A stretch of DNA of 64,000 nt from the NCBI RefSeq assembly GCF_036511935.1, contig NZ_AP028878.1, positions 868,001-932,000 of the forward strand, in the 5' to 3' direction. Positions 28,490-37,798 of the stretch are shown here, piece by piece. Source of the stretch: Marinobacter nanhaiticus D15-8W (GTDB lineage Bacteria; Pseudomonadota; Gammaproteobacteria; Pseudomonadales; Oleiphilaceae). The notes below the pieces were generated by a model that had not been told where the DNA came from, did no database searches, and worked only from the letters and a program-made list of their open reading frames with translations. Numbering within the stretch: the first letter of the stretch is position 1; each line of letters starts with the position of its first letter. Position numbers and translations under genes: made by a program.

Positions 28490-29200
28490 ATGCAATTTCC
28501 CGTTCCCTTGGTGGAAGGACGACTGATCAAGCGCTACAAGCGATTCCTGGCGGATGTGGAGCTGGCGGATGGCTCGGTCGTCACAGCGCACTGTCCCAAT
28601 ACCGGCTCAATGCTGGGTTGTAACGCGCCGCAAAGCCGGGTCTGGCTGAGTGAGAGCGCCGACCCGAAGCGCAAACTCAAATTTACCTGGGAGCTGGTGG
28701 AGACCGGCCCGGAGCAGTTGGCGCTGATAAACACTGCTCGTCCCAATCGCCAGGCCCGGGCAGCAATCGAGGCGGGGCTGGTGCCGTCGCTGGCCGGGTA
28801 TGGCCAGGTGCGTAGCGAAGTGAAGTACGGCAGCGAGAAGAGCCGTATCGATCTTCACCTGTCCGGTCACCCGGAACAGCCTGATGCCTGGGTTGAAGTG
28901 AAGAATGTCACCTTGTGTGAAGATGGCAAGGGTTTCTTCCCGGACGCGGTAACCACGCGCGGGCAAAAGCACTTGCGCGAGCTGCAGGCCCAGGCGGCCA
29001 TCGGCGAGCGTGCGGTACTGTTCTTCTGCGTTAATCACACCGCGGTGTCATCAGTGGCGCCGGCGGACCATATCGATGCCACGTATGGTAGCCTGCTGCG
29101 TGAGGCTGTAGCTGGCGGTGTCGAAGTGATGGCCTGGCAGGCGGCGCTGAGTCCCGAGGGGCTCGCACTGGTTCGTGAACTGCCGGTGCTTACCGACTGA
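28490..29200 (+). CDS. sfsA: Sugar fermentation stimulation protein SfsA
   Basis: 236 residues from ATG 28490, placed five bases after GGAG; an in-frame ATG at 28475 is less likely. The start [19 protein letters not shown] is the family signature. [11 protein letters not shown] and the PD-(D/E)XK-like [11 protein letters not shown] follow. SfsA has an OB-fold N-terminal domain and a nuclease-like C-terminal domain; its cellular role is poorly known (maltose metabolism, nucleic acid binding in E. coli). Often linked to dksA, as here, divergently. The stop overlaps the convergent Rieske gene by 11 bases. Confidence 0.95.
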   Translation: MQFPVPLVEGRLIKRYKRFLADVELADGSVVTAHCPNTGSMLGCNAPQSRVWLSESADPKRKLKFTWELVETGPEQLALINTARPNRQARAAIEAGLVPSLAGYGQVRSEVKYGSEKSRIDLHLSGHPEQPDAWVEVKNVTLCEDGKGFFPDAVTTRGQKHLRELQAQAAIGERAVLFFCVNHTAVSSVAPADHIDATYGSLLREAVAGGVEVMAWQAALSPEGLALVRELPVLTD

Positions 29201-29597
29201 GTTCGTCCGGCGCCAGGATCCTGATCAGGCCCCCCGTACGATGCAGCGACAACGGGAAAAGGTGATCCCCAGCGCACGGCCCGGCGATACAGTGGCCGTC
29301 GTCGACGGTAAACAGGGCGCCGTGGGTGGCACACTGGATGAAACAGTTGTCCGGATCCATAAACCGGTCAGGCAGCCAGTTGAGTTCGATGCCCAGGTGT
29401 GGGCAAAGGTTCAGGTAAGCGTAGATATCGCCCCGGTGGCAAATCACGAAGCCGCTGCGCTCGCCGGGAAGGTCAAACTGGCGGCATTCGTGCTCCGCCA
29501 GATCGTCCCTGAGTGTAATGGTGTGACTCTCGGATCTGCTGTCGTTCACTGCTTCGGTGCGGTCACTTGCCAACGTTATAGCGCATGCGGGTGCCAT
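29190..29597 (-). CDS. Rieske [2Fe-2S] protein
   Basis: 135 residues. The cluster ligands are C-P-H-L-G-I-E (about residue 65) and C-A-T-H-G-A-L-F (about 89), matching C-x-H ... C-x2-H. The second box is followed by [13 protein letters not shown], typical of small soluble Rieske ferredoxins. It overlaps the pentapeptide gene by 35 bases; a GTG at 29549 would remove the overlap, so the start is uncertain. Probably an electron carrier or ferredoxin subunit; its partner oxygenase or reductase is not in the window. Confidence 0.82.
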   Translation of the reverse strand: MAPACAITLASDRTEAVNDSRSESHTITLRDDLAEHECRQFDLPGERSGFVICHRGDIYAYLNLCPHLGIELNWLPDRFMDPDNCFIQCATHGALFTVDDGHCIAGPCAGDHLFPLSLHRTGGLIRILAPDELSR

Positions 29598-29916
29598 GGT
29601 TCAGCGACATGACGATCTCGTCCGCGTGCAGTTCGCTGGGGAACAGGCAGCCGGAAATTTTGGCGCCGGCTATGGACGCGCCATGCAGGTTGGTCCTGCT
29701 GAAATCGATTCCCCGCAGATCCGCACCCCGAAAATAGGCGTGGCTCAGGTCGAGGTCGTCGACGTCGATTCCCCGTAGGTCCAGCCCGCGGAAATCGCCG
29801 TGGGAGAAGCTCGGGTATTCAGTCATGCGGGCCTTGGCCTGGTTGAAGGCTTCGATGTTCTCGTTGCGCAAGGTCTCATAGAGTGGATCGTCTATCGTCC
29901 GTACTTTTTCTTCCAT
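29563..29916 (-). CDS. Short pentapeptide-repeat protein
   Basis: 117 residues from ATG 29916, selected because AAGGAG lies seven bases upstream; longer frames exist but lack a site. Residues 50-85 hold pentapeptide repeats of the A(D/N)LXX type (D-F-R-G-L, D-L-R-G-I, D-L-D-L-S, Y-F-R-G-A, D-L-R-G-I, N-L-H-G-A), about eight in all, giving one or two coils of a right-handed beta-helix. The remainder is unassigned. It overlaps the Rieske start, so the two may be expressed together. Function unknown. Confidence 0.78.
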   Translation of the reverse strand: MEEKVRTIDDPLYETLRNENIEAFNQAKARMTEYPSFSHGDFRGLDLRGIDVDDLDLSHAYFRGADLRGIDFSRTNLHGASIAGAKISGCLFPSELHADEIVMSLNHGTRMRYNVGK

Positions 29917-30028
29917 GCCCTTACTCCTTCGTTCAGCGATTATGTCTGGGCCGTCAACGGCTTCATCGGGTTTGTAAGCGGTTTTCATTGGGCTACGTAA
30001 GTGTAGCCCAAGGCTGACCGCGAACCGA

Positions 30029-31591
30029 CTAGCGGGCCAGCGTGAAGTGCCCGCGGATGCGTTCGGCCAAGTCTTCCGCCACCCGGTCCGCCTCGGTATG
30101 CACATAGACCGTATGGCTGGTTTCCCGCTCGGTCAAAGGTTCGAACCAGGTCTTCTGCTGTTCAAGCAGTTCCTCCGTCGCTTCTGAGGCATCGCCGTGG
30201 CGTTCCCTGACCCACTGCCGCCGTAGCTCCTCTGGCGCCTCACAGTAAACCAGGGCGAAGGGCATGCCGAGGCCGTTGGCCAGTTCGTCAAAGCTTATCC
30301 GCTCGGCCTGTTTCAGGTTGGCGGCATCGACGATTACCGGCATACCTGCGAGCAATAGTTTTCCGGCGATTTGGAGCAGGTGATTGTAGGTTTTTTCGTT
30401 GGCTTGGGGGCTGTAGAGATCGGTGCCGACCCCCGATTTGCTGGCTGCTAGCGGATCCAGCCCGAACAGGCGTTTGCGTTCCACGTCAGAGCGGATGCGG
30501 ACCAGTCCAAGTTCACGGGCCAGCTCACCGCTGATAACGGTCTTGCCACTGCCGGAGAGACCGGTGGTCGCCAGCAGGTAAGGGTTGGGACAGGCGCCGT
30601 AGCTGTCGGCCAGTTCGGCGTAGCTGCGGTAGGTATCGAGCAGCCCCTTCTTTTCCTCGGCGCTGAGCCCCGGGTTGCCCATGGTGAAAAGTGCGATTTT
30701 GGCCCGCACCATCGCCCTGTAGGCCTTGTAGAGGGGCAGTAACGGTAGGCCGCCGAAATCACCACTATATTCCAGGTAGGTGTTCAGCACGTCGGTAGCC
30801 AGCTTGAATTCGTCCCGGGATTCGAGATCCATCAACAGGAAAGCCAGATCATTGATGGTGTCGATCCAGCGGAAAGGTTCGTTGAACTCAATGCAGTCGA
30901 AGACGGTGACCTTGCCGTCGTAGTGCGTGATGTTGGACAGATGCAGATCGCCGTGGCACTCACGTACGAAGCCGTCGGCACGGCGCTGTTCGATCGTCTC
31001 CTGCATGCGCTCGAAGGTGCTTCGGGTCCAGGCTTCAAGCGCGTCTACCTGAATCAGCAGGGCCTTGTCATCCAGCAGCGGACGTATCTGGTCGAAATTC
31101 TCCTGCATCGCCGCGTAGACGGCTTCCGGTGTACCCAGGGGCTTGTCCTCCGGTACCCGGGGGAGATCCTTGTGGAACGCAGCGGTCTGTCGCGCCAGGC
31201 TGGTCATCATGTCCCGGGTGAGTTCGCCACGTTCCTGGATGCCGTCCAGCAGGCTGGATTGGTCGAATTGGCGCATGCGGATGGCGTATTCGATCGGTTC
31301 GGCCGTGCCGCCAACCTGCGGATCGGTCTCACTGCCGCTGATTGGCAGGACGTCGACATAGACATCCGGTGCCAAGCGCTGATTCAGGCGGATTTCCTCT
31401 TCGCAGAAATGCTTGCGGCGCTCCAGGGTGGAAAAGTCGAGGAAACCGAAGTCCATCGGCTTCTTGATCTTGTAGGCGTAGGGACCGGTGAGTATGACCC
31501 AGGAAATGTGGGTCTCCAGGACCTTGAAGGCGTCGACCGGGTGGTCGTATCGGGTGGGGTCCTGAAGGGCGCTGATCAGCTCGCTGCTCAC
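30029..31591 (-). CDS. APH-like plus P-loop kinase fusion
   Basis: 520 residues, two domains. The N-terminal half resembles aminoglycoside phosphotransferases: the catalytic loop C-H-G-D-L-H-L-S-N-I (about 213) and the metal-binding F-D-C-I-E-F-N. The C-terminal half has the Walker A loop T-G-L-S-G-S-G-K-T (about 342) and a gluconate-kinase-like ATPase (D-A-A-N-L, R-R-Q-W-V-R-E-R). Such bifunctional proteins (COG2187/COG0645) are widespread, but the substrate is unknown. It is not a resistance enzyme on this evidence. Divergent from mrcB. Confidence 0.85.
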   Translation of the reverse strand: MSSELISALQDPTRYDHPVDAFKVLETHISWVILTGPYAYKIKKPMDFGFLDFSTLERRKHFCEEEIRLNQRLAPDVYVDVLPISGSETDPQVGGTAEPIEYAIRMRQFDQSSLLDGIQERGELTRDMMTSLARQTAAFHKDLPRVPEDKPLGTPEAVYAAMQENFDQIRPLLDDKALLIQVDALEAWTRSTFERMQETIEQRRADGFVRECHGDLHLSNITHYDGKVTVFDCIEFNEPFRWIDTINDLAFLLMDLESRDEFKLATDVLNTYLEYSGDFGGLPLLPLYKAYRAMVRAKIALFTMGNPGLSAEEKKGLLDTYRSYAELADSYGACPNPYLLATTGLSGSGKTVISGELARELGLVRIRSDVERKRLFGLDPLAASKSGVGTDLYSPQANEKTYNHLLQIAGKLLLAGMPVIVDAANLKQAERISFDELANGLGMPFALVYCEAPEELRRQWVRERHGDASEATEELLEQQKTWFEPLTERETSHTVYVHTEADRVAEDLAERIRGHFTLAR

Positions 31592-31779
31592 GGGTCTCTC
31601 CTTTCATCCTTTAATGTGTCGTGTCTATGTTATAGATATTGCCGCCTATCATAGCGTCACAGGCCTGAAATGACACCGGGCGCAACCGGTCTGTGCGCCA
31701 ATCGGCGCCATGGAATCAGCGCATTACGTTTTCACAAGGTCTGTCCAGACCTATACGGCGTCTGGTTATAATGCGCGCC

Positions 31780-34122
31780 ATGGCAAAATCATCCCCCAAG
31801 CGCCGCAGCAGCGGCCGATCGAAGAAGAAGCAGAACAAGTCCTCCGCCGGTTCCGGGTTTCGCGCAAGATTGTGGCGCGTAGCGTGGCGCCTGGGGCTTG
31901 TCGGTATCGTCATTCTCGCGGGCTGGACCGTCTACCTCGATGCTATCGTCACCTCGAAGTTCGAGGGCCGGCGCTGGGAAGTGCCTTCTCGGGTCTATGC
32001 GCGGCCGCTGGAACTCTACGATGGCGCCGCCTTGACGAGCACCGGCCTCAGTCATGAGCTGTCAATGTTGGGCTACGCGCCGGTCCGGTCAGCCAATGAG
32101 CCGGGCACCTTCAGTCGCGCCGGACGTCGGTTCGAGATCCACACGCGCGCCTTCCTGTTCCCGGATGGCCGCGAGAAACCGAGACGCCTGCGCTTCGAGA
32201 TCGCACAGGATCGTGTTGCCGATTTCCGTGTGGTCTCCGGCGGCAATGCACCTGTCGTACGACTGGACCCGGTCCAGATCGGTGGGATCTATCCGGCGCA
32301 TAAGGAAGACCGTATCCTGATCCAGCTCGAGGATATGCCGGACTATTTCCCCACGGCCTTGTTGGCCACCGAAGACCGGGACTTCTTCGATCACTGGGGC
32401 GTCGCGCCCCTGTCTATCGCCCGTGCGCTCTGGGTCAACATGCAGGCCGGCCGGGTGGTGCAGGGCGGCAGTACCCTGACCCAGCAATTGGTCAAGAATC
32501 TGTACCTCAGTCGTGAGCAGACGCTGATCCGCAAGGGTAATGAAGCATTGATGGCGATGCTCCTCGAGCTGCACTACGACAAGTCCGCAATCCTCGAAAC
32601 TTACTTGAACGAGGTCTACCTGGGCCAGGCGGGTCCGCGAGCGATCCACGGTTTCGGCCTGGCCAGCCAGTTCTATTTCGGCGAGCCATTCCAGGATTTG
32701 GACCTGCACGAGGTGGCGCTGCTGGTAGCGATCATCAAGGGGCCCAGTTACTACGATCCCCGTCGTCATCCACAGCGGGCATTGGAACGTCGCAACCTGG
32801 TGCTTGACCTGCTGGAAGACACCGGCAAGGTACCTGCCAGCGAAATCCAGAAAGCGCGGCAGCGTGGATTGGATGTGGTGGGCAAGCCGTCCTACACCGA
32901 TGCCCGTTATCCCGCCTATCTGGATTTGGTGCGCCGCCATCTGGCGCGCGAATACAAGGACGAAGATTTACAGAGCGAGGGGCTCCGGATCTTCACGACG
33001 CTGAATCCGGAAGTCCAGCGCGCAACCGAGTCGGCTGTGGAGCAGACCCTCAACCAGTTGGAAGGCGGGCGCAAGGAGAAGCAGCTGGAGGCGGCCGCGG
33101 TGGTGACCTCGCGGGACAGCGGCGAAGTGGTGGCATTGGTAGGCGGGCGAGATCCACAGTTTGCCGGTTTCAACCGGGCAGTGGATGCCGAGCGGCCTAT
33201 CGGCTCGTTGATCAAGCCATTTATCTACCTCACCGCGCTCAGTCAGCCGGAGCGCTACACGCTGATCACCCCGGTCAAGGACCAGCCGTTCTCCCTCGTA
33301 TTCGACGATGGCCGCCGCTGGGAGCCGGAGAACTATGACAAACAGGCACACGGCGTTGTGCCGCTGCATCAGGCGCTATCGAAATCCTATAACCTGGCGA
33401 CCGTCCGCGTCGGCCTGGACGTGGGTATCGACGCGGTGATCGAGACCTTGCAACGGTTAGGTGTGGGGCAGCCGATTTCCAGCTACCCGTCGATGCTCCT
33501 CGGCGCGGTGAACCTCTCTCCGGTGGATGTGGCATCGCTATACCAGAGTCTGGCGACATCTGGTTTCAATACGCCCCTGCGGACCATCCGTGAAGTAACG
33601 ACCTCAAGTGGTGAATCCTTGACTCGCTACGGCCTCGACGTGGATCAGGTCGTTGATCCTGCCGCGGTGCATCTGATTCAGTATGCCATGCAGGAAGTCA
33701 TGCAGGAGGGGACAGGGCGTTCCGCTTACCGCACCCTGTCCAGCGATCTCGGGCTGGCGGGCAAGACGGGGACCACCAACGACGGCCGCGACAGCTGGTT
33801 TGCCGGATTCAGTGGGGACCTGGTGACAGTGACCTGGGTGGGTCGCGACGATAATGGTCCGACCGCACTGACCGGCGCGACCGGGGCCTTGCCGGTCTGG
33901 GCCAACGTCATGGCGCAGATCCCGCAATATGGCTTCTCGCCGATCGTTCCCTCCGAGGTACAGTACCAGTGGGTCAACAGCGAGAAACAGGCCCTCACCG
34001 ACGAATCCTGCAGCGACGCACGGTTCATACCGTTCATCGCCGGTAGTGCACCGACGGATACCATTAATTGCTCCGGCGACTTCACCCGTCGCCTGCGGAG
34101 CTGGTTCGAAGGAATTTTCTGA
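31780..34122 (+). CDS. mrcB: Penicillin-binding protein 1B
   Basis: 780 residues from ATG 31780; an in-frame ATG at 31771 and earlier starts exist. A TATAAT at 31767-31772 lies so close that the transcript could begin near this ATG, or the start is further downstream. A basic cytosolic tail (K/R-rich, 1-32) and one membrane helix (about 36-56) precede the UB2H-type region. The glycosyltransferase domain follows (E-D-R-D-F-F-D-H-W-G, G-G-S-T-L-T-Q-Q-L-V-K-N). The transpeptidase domain has S-L-I-K (SxxK), S-Y-N and K-T-G-T-T. It polymerises and crosslinks peptidoglycan in the periplasm. Confidence 0.95.
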   Translation: MAKSSPKRRSSGRSKKKQNKSSAGSGFRARLWRVAWRLGLVGIVILAGWTVYLDAIVTSKFEGRRWEVPSRVYARPLELYDGAALTSTGLSHELSMLGYAPVRSANEPGTFSRAGRRFEIHTRAFLFPDGREKPRRLRFEIAQDRVADFRVVSGGNAPVVRLDPVQIGGIYPAHKEDRILIQLEDMPDYFPTALLATEDRDFFDHWGVAPLSIARALWVNMQAGRVVQGGSTLTQQLVKNLYLSREQTLIRKGNEALMAMLLELHYDKSAILETYLNEVYLGQAGPRAIHGFGLASQFYFGEPFQDLDLHEVALLVAIIKGPSYYDPRRHPQRALERRNLVLDLLEDTGKVPASEIQKARQRGLDVVGKPSYTDARYPAYLDLVRRHLAREYKDEDLQSEGLRIFTTLNPEVQRATESAVEQTLNQLEGGRKEKQLEAAAVVTSRDSGEVVALVGGRDPQFAGFNRAVDAERPIGSLIKPFIYLTALSQPERYTLITPVKDQPFSLVFDDGRRWEPENYDKQAHGVVPLHQALSKSYNLATVRVGLDVGIDAVIETLQRLGVGQPISSYPSMLLGAVNLSPVDVASLYQSLATSGFNTPLRTIREVTTSSGESLTRYGLDVDQVVDPAAVHLIQYAMQEVMQEGTGRSAYRTLSSDLGLAGKTGTTNDGRDSWFAGFSGDLVTVTWVGRDDNGPTALTGATGALPVWANVMAQIPQYGFSPIVPSEVQYQWVNSEKQALTDESCSDARFIPFIAGSAPTDTINCSGDFTRRLRSWFEGIF

Positions 34123-34682
34123 TGATGCAACAACGCCTTTTCCCGGGACTTTGCCTGGCTACACTCCTGCTTGCGGGGTGTGCAGCGGGTCCCGGTGGCC
34201 CGATTTACGTACCGGCAGAAAAAGCGCCACCACCTCCGCAAACCGACACTTCGGAACCGCAGACCCCGAGCGCCTCGGAGCGGCAGGAGCGCGAGCAGCG
34301 CCAAGCGGAAGAGCCCGAGTCCCCACGCCGGGCGCCGAGCTACCAGGACAGCAGTGAAGACATGTCGCCCGCCGCCCAGAGCCTGGTCAACCGCGCCGAC
34401 GCCCTGCTGGCCCAGGGAGAAGCCCGTGCGGCGATCGGTCAGCTTGAGCGGGCGCAGCGTATTTCGCCCCGTTCAGGCAAGATCTACTTCAAATTGGCGG
34501 CGGCCTATCGCTCGACGGGCGATCTGGGACGGGCCGAGCAGTTTGCCTTGAAGGGGCTATCGCTTTCCGGATCGAATACAGGGTTGCAGCGAACCGGTTG
34601 GATGCTGTTGGCGGATATCCGCCGGGCTGCAGGTAACGTCGCCGGAGCGGAAAAGGCGGAAGCCCGGGCCGCGGCGCTCTAG
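34122..34682 (+). CDS. lpoP: TPR lipoprotein, probable PBP1B activator LpoP
   Basis: 186 residues; the start shares the base of the mrcB stop (TGATG), so the pair is coupled. The signal has the lipobox L-L-A-G-C (Cys 20). A Pro/Glu/Gln-rich linker (about 30-80) follows, then TPR-like helices: A-D-A-L-L-A-Q-G-E-A-R-A-A-I-G-Q-L-E-R-A and I-Y-F-K-L-A-A-A-Y-R-S-T-G-D-L-G-R-A. An outer-membrane TPR lipoprotein next to PBP1b in Pseudomonas (LpoP) activates that synthase. The name is inferred from coupling and layout. Confidence 0.78.
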   Translation: MMQQRLFPGLCLATLLLAGCAAGPGGPIYVPAEKAPPPPQTDTSEPQTPSASERQEREQRQAEEPESPRRAPSYQDSSEDMSPAAQSLVNRADALLAQGEARAAIGQLERAQRISPRSGKIYFKLAAAYRSTGDLGRAEQFALKGLSLSGSNTGLQRTGWMLLADIRRAAGNVAGAEKAEARAAAL

Positions 34683-34726
34683 CCGGGCCCGGGGTTTACA
34701 GGACGAGGTAAAACTAGCGCTCTGGC

Positions 34727-35635
34727 TCAGGGAGCCGGTGCGTCGATATCAGCCGTGCTCTCCTCACCAGCCACGACGGCAACGTTTTGGGTGCCGATGA
34801 ACGTCAGTGCGTTATCGGTCTCGTTGTCGTCCAGTTGGCAGGAATAACTCACGGTATAGTCGCCCTCGCTCAGGAAGGCTGCCTTATAAGTGTAAGTACC
34901 CGGGTTCTCGTCGTCGCTGACCGGCACAGCCATGAGGGGGCCGCCGTCGCTGTTCAGGTTGAGGTCGGTCGGTTCGACATCCGCGCCAAGGTAGATATAG
35001 GTCATGCCTTCATAGTCGCATGTGTCCGACTGATTGATGGTCGCGTAGTCGACGGTCCCAGTGATGGATCCTACTTCAAGGTTGTTGACCAGGCGGAGGG
35101 CCGGTTTCAGGAAGTAGTCCGCGGCAACCCCATTGCCTTGGGGGTTGACGATGGATTTACGCACATCGAAATCGATCGTAAAGTCGCTTTCGCCACCGGC
35201 GGCAACAGTAAATCCGCTCACCAGTTTAAGGCCGGTCTGGGCGCCGGACGGTACGGCAAGCGTTTCCATGCCGCCCGATTCGTTCATGACATAGAGATTC
35301 GATTCATCCAGCGTGAGTCGGATCCAAGCATAATCGCCCGCGGCGACCTCTACGTCCTCAAGCAGAGGCGCCGACTCGCCGCCTTGCAGTGTTAACAGGT
35401 CCAGTGTCTTGGGTTCATCGAACTCGATAGTGATGGCTTCGCCATCGTTGGGTTTCAGGGTGACACCGGTAAAGGTGATGACGACTTCAGTGAAAGCGTC
35501 CGTGGGTGCATCGGTGATATTCAGTGAGACACTGCCGGTGGCGCCATCGCTACTGCCACTACCGCCTCCACCGCAAGCACTTACGGCAGCTGCAAGGGCT
35601 GCAACGGTGAAACCGCGGATCAATGTGTGCTTCAT
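34727..35635 (-). CDS. DUF4382 lipoprotein 1
   Basis: 302 residues. The signal peptide ends in V-S-A-C (lipobox), followed by a Gly/Ser linker. The mature part matches the DUF4382 domain: L-N-I-T-D-A-P-T-D-A-F-T-E-V-V-I-T-F-T-G-V and the strand-rich W-I-R-L-T-L-D, F-D-V-R-K-S-I-V. A C-terminal transthyretin-like region is likely. A paralogue with the same motifs lies at 39268-40182, on the other strand and on the far side of a sigma-factor operon. A surface or outer-membrane location is expected; function unknown. Confidence 0.88.
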   Translation of the reverse strand: MKHTLIRGFTVAALAAAVSACGGGGSGSSDGATGSVSLNITDAPTDAFTEVVITFTGVTLKPNDGEAITIEFDEPKTLDLLTLQGGESAPLLEDVEVAAGDYAWIRLTLDESNLYVMNESGGMETLAVPSGAQTGLKLVSGFTVAAGGESDFTIDFDVRKSIVNPQGNGVAADYFLKPALRLVNNLEVGSITGTVDYATINQSDTCDYEGMTYIYLGADVEPTDLNLNSDGGPLMAVPVSDDENPGTYTYKAAFLSEGDYTVSYSCQLDDNETDNALTFIGTQNVAVVAGEESTADIDAPAP

Positions 35636-35833
35636 AAAAACCTCTCTGACATTGTCCCTTCCATAGGTGTTCTGGTTGTGAACCGGCGGCTGCCGGCTTG
35701 CTCTCTTCCACGACGCGGTGAAGTGATGGGTTCCGTTATTCGTGTTACCAAACGTACAGATTGGTTTCCGAACCGCCGATTGAGCGATTGCACCTGCGTT
35801 TGCCCGCTGTTTTTGCTATAAGACGCACTGAAT

Positions 35834-36439
35834 ATGCCGTGGAAGGTTTCCCGCTTGTCTCTGATCCGCTTTCCCGGTTCCCGTGCCCGGCGCTTTGAAA
35901 GATGCGTAAAACCGCATTTGAACAGCCTCTACCGCTTTGCCTACCGGCTCACGGGGCAGCGGGATGATGCTGAGGATCTGGTGCAGGACGTTTTGGTCAA
36001 ACTCTATCCCCGTGCTGATGAAGTGCTTGCGTTGGAGCAGCCGGCGCCCTGGCTTCGTAAAGTGCTCTACCGTCACTTCGTGGATGGCCGTCGACGGGAG
36101 AAGCGCGCTCCAATGGTGCATTGGGATGGCGCGGAGGGTAATGGGGCCTATGAGCACCTGGTTCAGCTGGTCGAAGGCGGACTTCAGCCGGATCATGTCC
36201 TCCAGGATCAACAATTTCAGCGCGTGATGCGCGAGGTACTGGATAGCCTGCCGCCGGAGCAGTCTGCACTTTTGCTATTGCACGACGTCGATGGCTGGCG
36301 CCAGGAAGATATCGCCGTAGTCATGGATATCGCTGTGGGAACGGTTAAATCCAGACTGCACCGTTGCCGGATGATGCTTCGCGACCGTCTGGCGGCGCGC
36401 CTGGAACTTTCTGCAGCTTCTCTGCGTGTGAAGGAGTGA
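35834..36439 (+). CDS. ECF-type sigma factor
   Basis: 201 residues. Sigma-70 region 2 is seen in Y-R-L-T-G-Q-R-D-D-A-E-D-L-V-Q-D-V-L-V-K-L-Y; region 4 in L-P-P-E-Q-S-A-L-L-L-L-H-D-V-D-G-W-R-Q-E-D-I-A-V-V-M-D-I-A-V-G-T-V-K-S-R-L-H-R. It recruits RNA polymerase to a small regulon. No clear ribosome site precedes ATG 35834. It is divergent from DUF4382 lipoprotein 1 (198-base gap, likely promoters) and followed after nine bases by a probable membrane anti-sigma factor, the usual arrangement of an ECF pair. Confidence 0.9.
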   Translation: MPWKVSRLSLIRFPGSRARRFERCVKPHLNSLYRFAYRLTGQRDDAEDLVQDVLVKLYPRADEVLALEQPAPWLRKVLYRHFVDGRRREKRAPMVHWDGAEGNGAYEHLVQLVEGGLQPDHVLQDQQFQRVMREVLDSLPPEQSALLLLHDVDGWRQEDIAVVMDIAVGTVKSRLHRCRMMLRDRLAARLELSAASLRVKE

Positions 36440-36448
36440 GGTGATCTC

Positions 36449-37114
36449 ATGATGAAATGCCGTGAAGTCAGAGAAACGCTCCTGGCAGCAGATCAGGAAC
36501 AAGTTGATCGTTTGAAGTGGCAGGCCGCTGAAACTCACGCGAAAGGCTGTAAGGAATGCCGACCGTATCTGTTGTGGCTGCAGCGTCTCGATGAAGGGCT
36601 CCGGGAGCAGGATATTCCTCCGCCGACGGAGGACTTCGAGGCACGTGTAATGGCGCGTGCTACAGGTACAGGCGGGGTAGTATCCGGTTGGAAAACAGGT
36701 GCCGCCATCGCTGCGGCGTTGGTGCTCGGCATTGTCATCGGTACGGGTGTGGAGCGACAATCGGCACAGCCGGCGGCCCAGCCCGGCATGGCCGCCGTCT
36801 CTCAACCGGCGACGCAGACTGCTGAACCGCGGAAACAGACGGTACGACTGGCCTTCAATGCCCGCCAGTCGCTCGACGACGTGCGGCTGACAATCGAATT
36901 GCCGCCGAACGTGGAGCTTCAGGCGTTTCCGGGAAGGCGGGCGCTGTCCTGGCAGGTGTCGCTCAAGCCAGGCGAAAACGTGATCGCCCTGCCACTGCGT
37001 ATCATCTATCCGCAGCCGGGCGAGCTTTTGGCTCATCTGGATGATGGCCAGCACCGAAAGACGTTCCGGACTCAGATACCGGCTATGGATAAGACTCAGG
37101 AACCTTCGTCGTGA
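36449..37114 (+). CDS. Probable membrane anti-sigma factor
   Basis: 221 residues. The cytosolic N terminus has a zinc-finger-like H-x3-C-x2-C (T-H-A-K-G-C-K-E-C, about residue 30), as in ZAS anti-sigma domains. One membrane segment follows (about residues 84-102, A-A-I-A-A-A-L-V-L-G-I-V-I-G). The periplasmic part has a Pro/Ala/Gln linker and then a beta-rich domain (about 128-210). It lies nine bases after the sigma gene and overlaps the next gene by one to four bases. Anti-sigma activity is inferred from position and topology. Confidence 0.75.
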   Translation: MMKCREVRETLLAADQEQVDRLKWQAAETHAKGCKECRPYLLWLQRLDEGLREQDIPPPTEDFEARVMARATGTGGVVSGWKTGAAIAAALVLGIVIGTGVERQSAQPAAQPGMAAVSQPATQTAEPRKQTVRLAFNARQSLDDVRLTIELPPNVELQAFPGRRALSWQVSLKPGENVIALPLRIIYPQPGELLAHLDDGQHRKTFRTQIPAMDKTQEPSS

Positions 37115-37647
37115 TGTACAACAGGCGAATGAATAACATGCTTCGGCTTGTCGGAATGACGCTGCTCCTCGTCGGTCCAGCGACAGTCCTGGCGCAGGCC
37201 GGTGAGGATCTCGACGTCACCATGCGCATGGTCATGGATGATGAAGAGCTGTCCGGCGACCTGGTGCAGGAACTGGAACTGCCTGATCCCGCTTCCATGG
37301 AATCCGCGGCCCCCCCGGATAATGCACGTTCCGAAGCAGCGGCAGCACGTGAAGAAGGGCGCTCGTTCGGTCAGAACATGGCGGAAGAGGCTCGCAGCCG
37401 CCGTGAAGACCAGGGGACCGGTAAGCCGGGACGGCGCCCTGACCAACCACCCGGCAAGCCCGGTGACTTGCCGGGCAAGCCGGATAAACCGCCCGGCAAA
37501 CCCGACGACTTGCCGGGTAAGCCGGATAGACCGTCAGGCAAACCTGACGAGTTGCCAGGCAAGGCAGATCGTCAGCCAGGCCCTCCCGAGAACCTGCCCA
37601 TCGGCCCTGGTAATAGCGCTGGGCGGGGCAATGGTCCCCCAGGTTGA
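37114..37647 (+). CDS. Exported Gly-Lys-Pro-Asp repeat protein
   Basis: 177 residues from ATG 37114 (GTG 37111 and ATG 37129 are other starts). It has a signal peptide (hydrophobic to about residue 25, ending A-L-A-Q-A) and an acidic segment (D-D-E-E-L-S-G-D-L), then from about residue 112 a run of seven-residue repeats [LP]-P-G-K-P-D-x, ending in Gly/Asn/Pro-rich tail. The repeats are collagen-like in period but not G-x-y. It shares the sigma/anti-sigma operon. It could be a secreted or cell-wall-associated spacer; no family is recognised. Confidence 0.75.
   Translation: MYNRRMNNMLRLVGMTLLLVGPATVLAQAGEDLDVTMRMVMDDEELSGDLVQELELPDPASMESAAPPDNARSEAAAAREEGRSFGQNMAEEARSRREDQGTGKPGRRPDQPPGKPGDLPGKPDKPPGKPDDLPGKPDRPSGKPDELPGKADRQPGPPENLPIGPGNSAGRGNGPPG
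37447..37593 (+). repeat. 21-base coding repeats in the GKPD protein
   Basis: Seven consecutive in-frame units of 21 bases encode [LP]-[PS]-G-K-P-D-x; six are clear and the last is degenerate. The DNA varies at third positions more than the protein, suggesting selection on the peptide. Confidence 0.8.
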
Positions 37648-37798
37648 TCGGTGAACAATCTGTCATAAATTTCCTGGCTTTGCCGTTCCTTCATTTGAAT
37701 TTGTCGTTCCCCTCGGTCTATCCTCCCTGAGCTTTGCCACCGGTTGGCTTGGTTTTTTTTCGTGATCTGAATTCAGTCAGGCTTTCGGGAGCTATCCG

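Noticed and set aside
30029..31591. Aminoglycoside resistance gene
   Set aside because: The APH-like domain is part of a widespread two-domain protein with no evidence of drug specificity.
37447..37593. Possible CRISPR array
   Set aside because: Units are 21 bases, contiguous, in frame and coding; there are no spacers.
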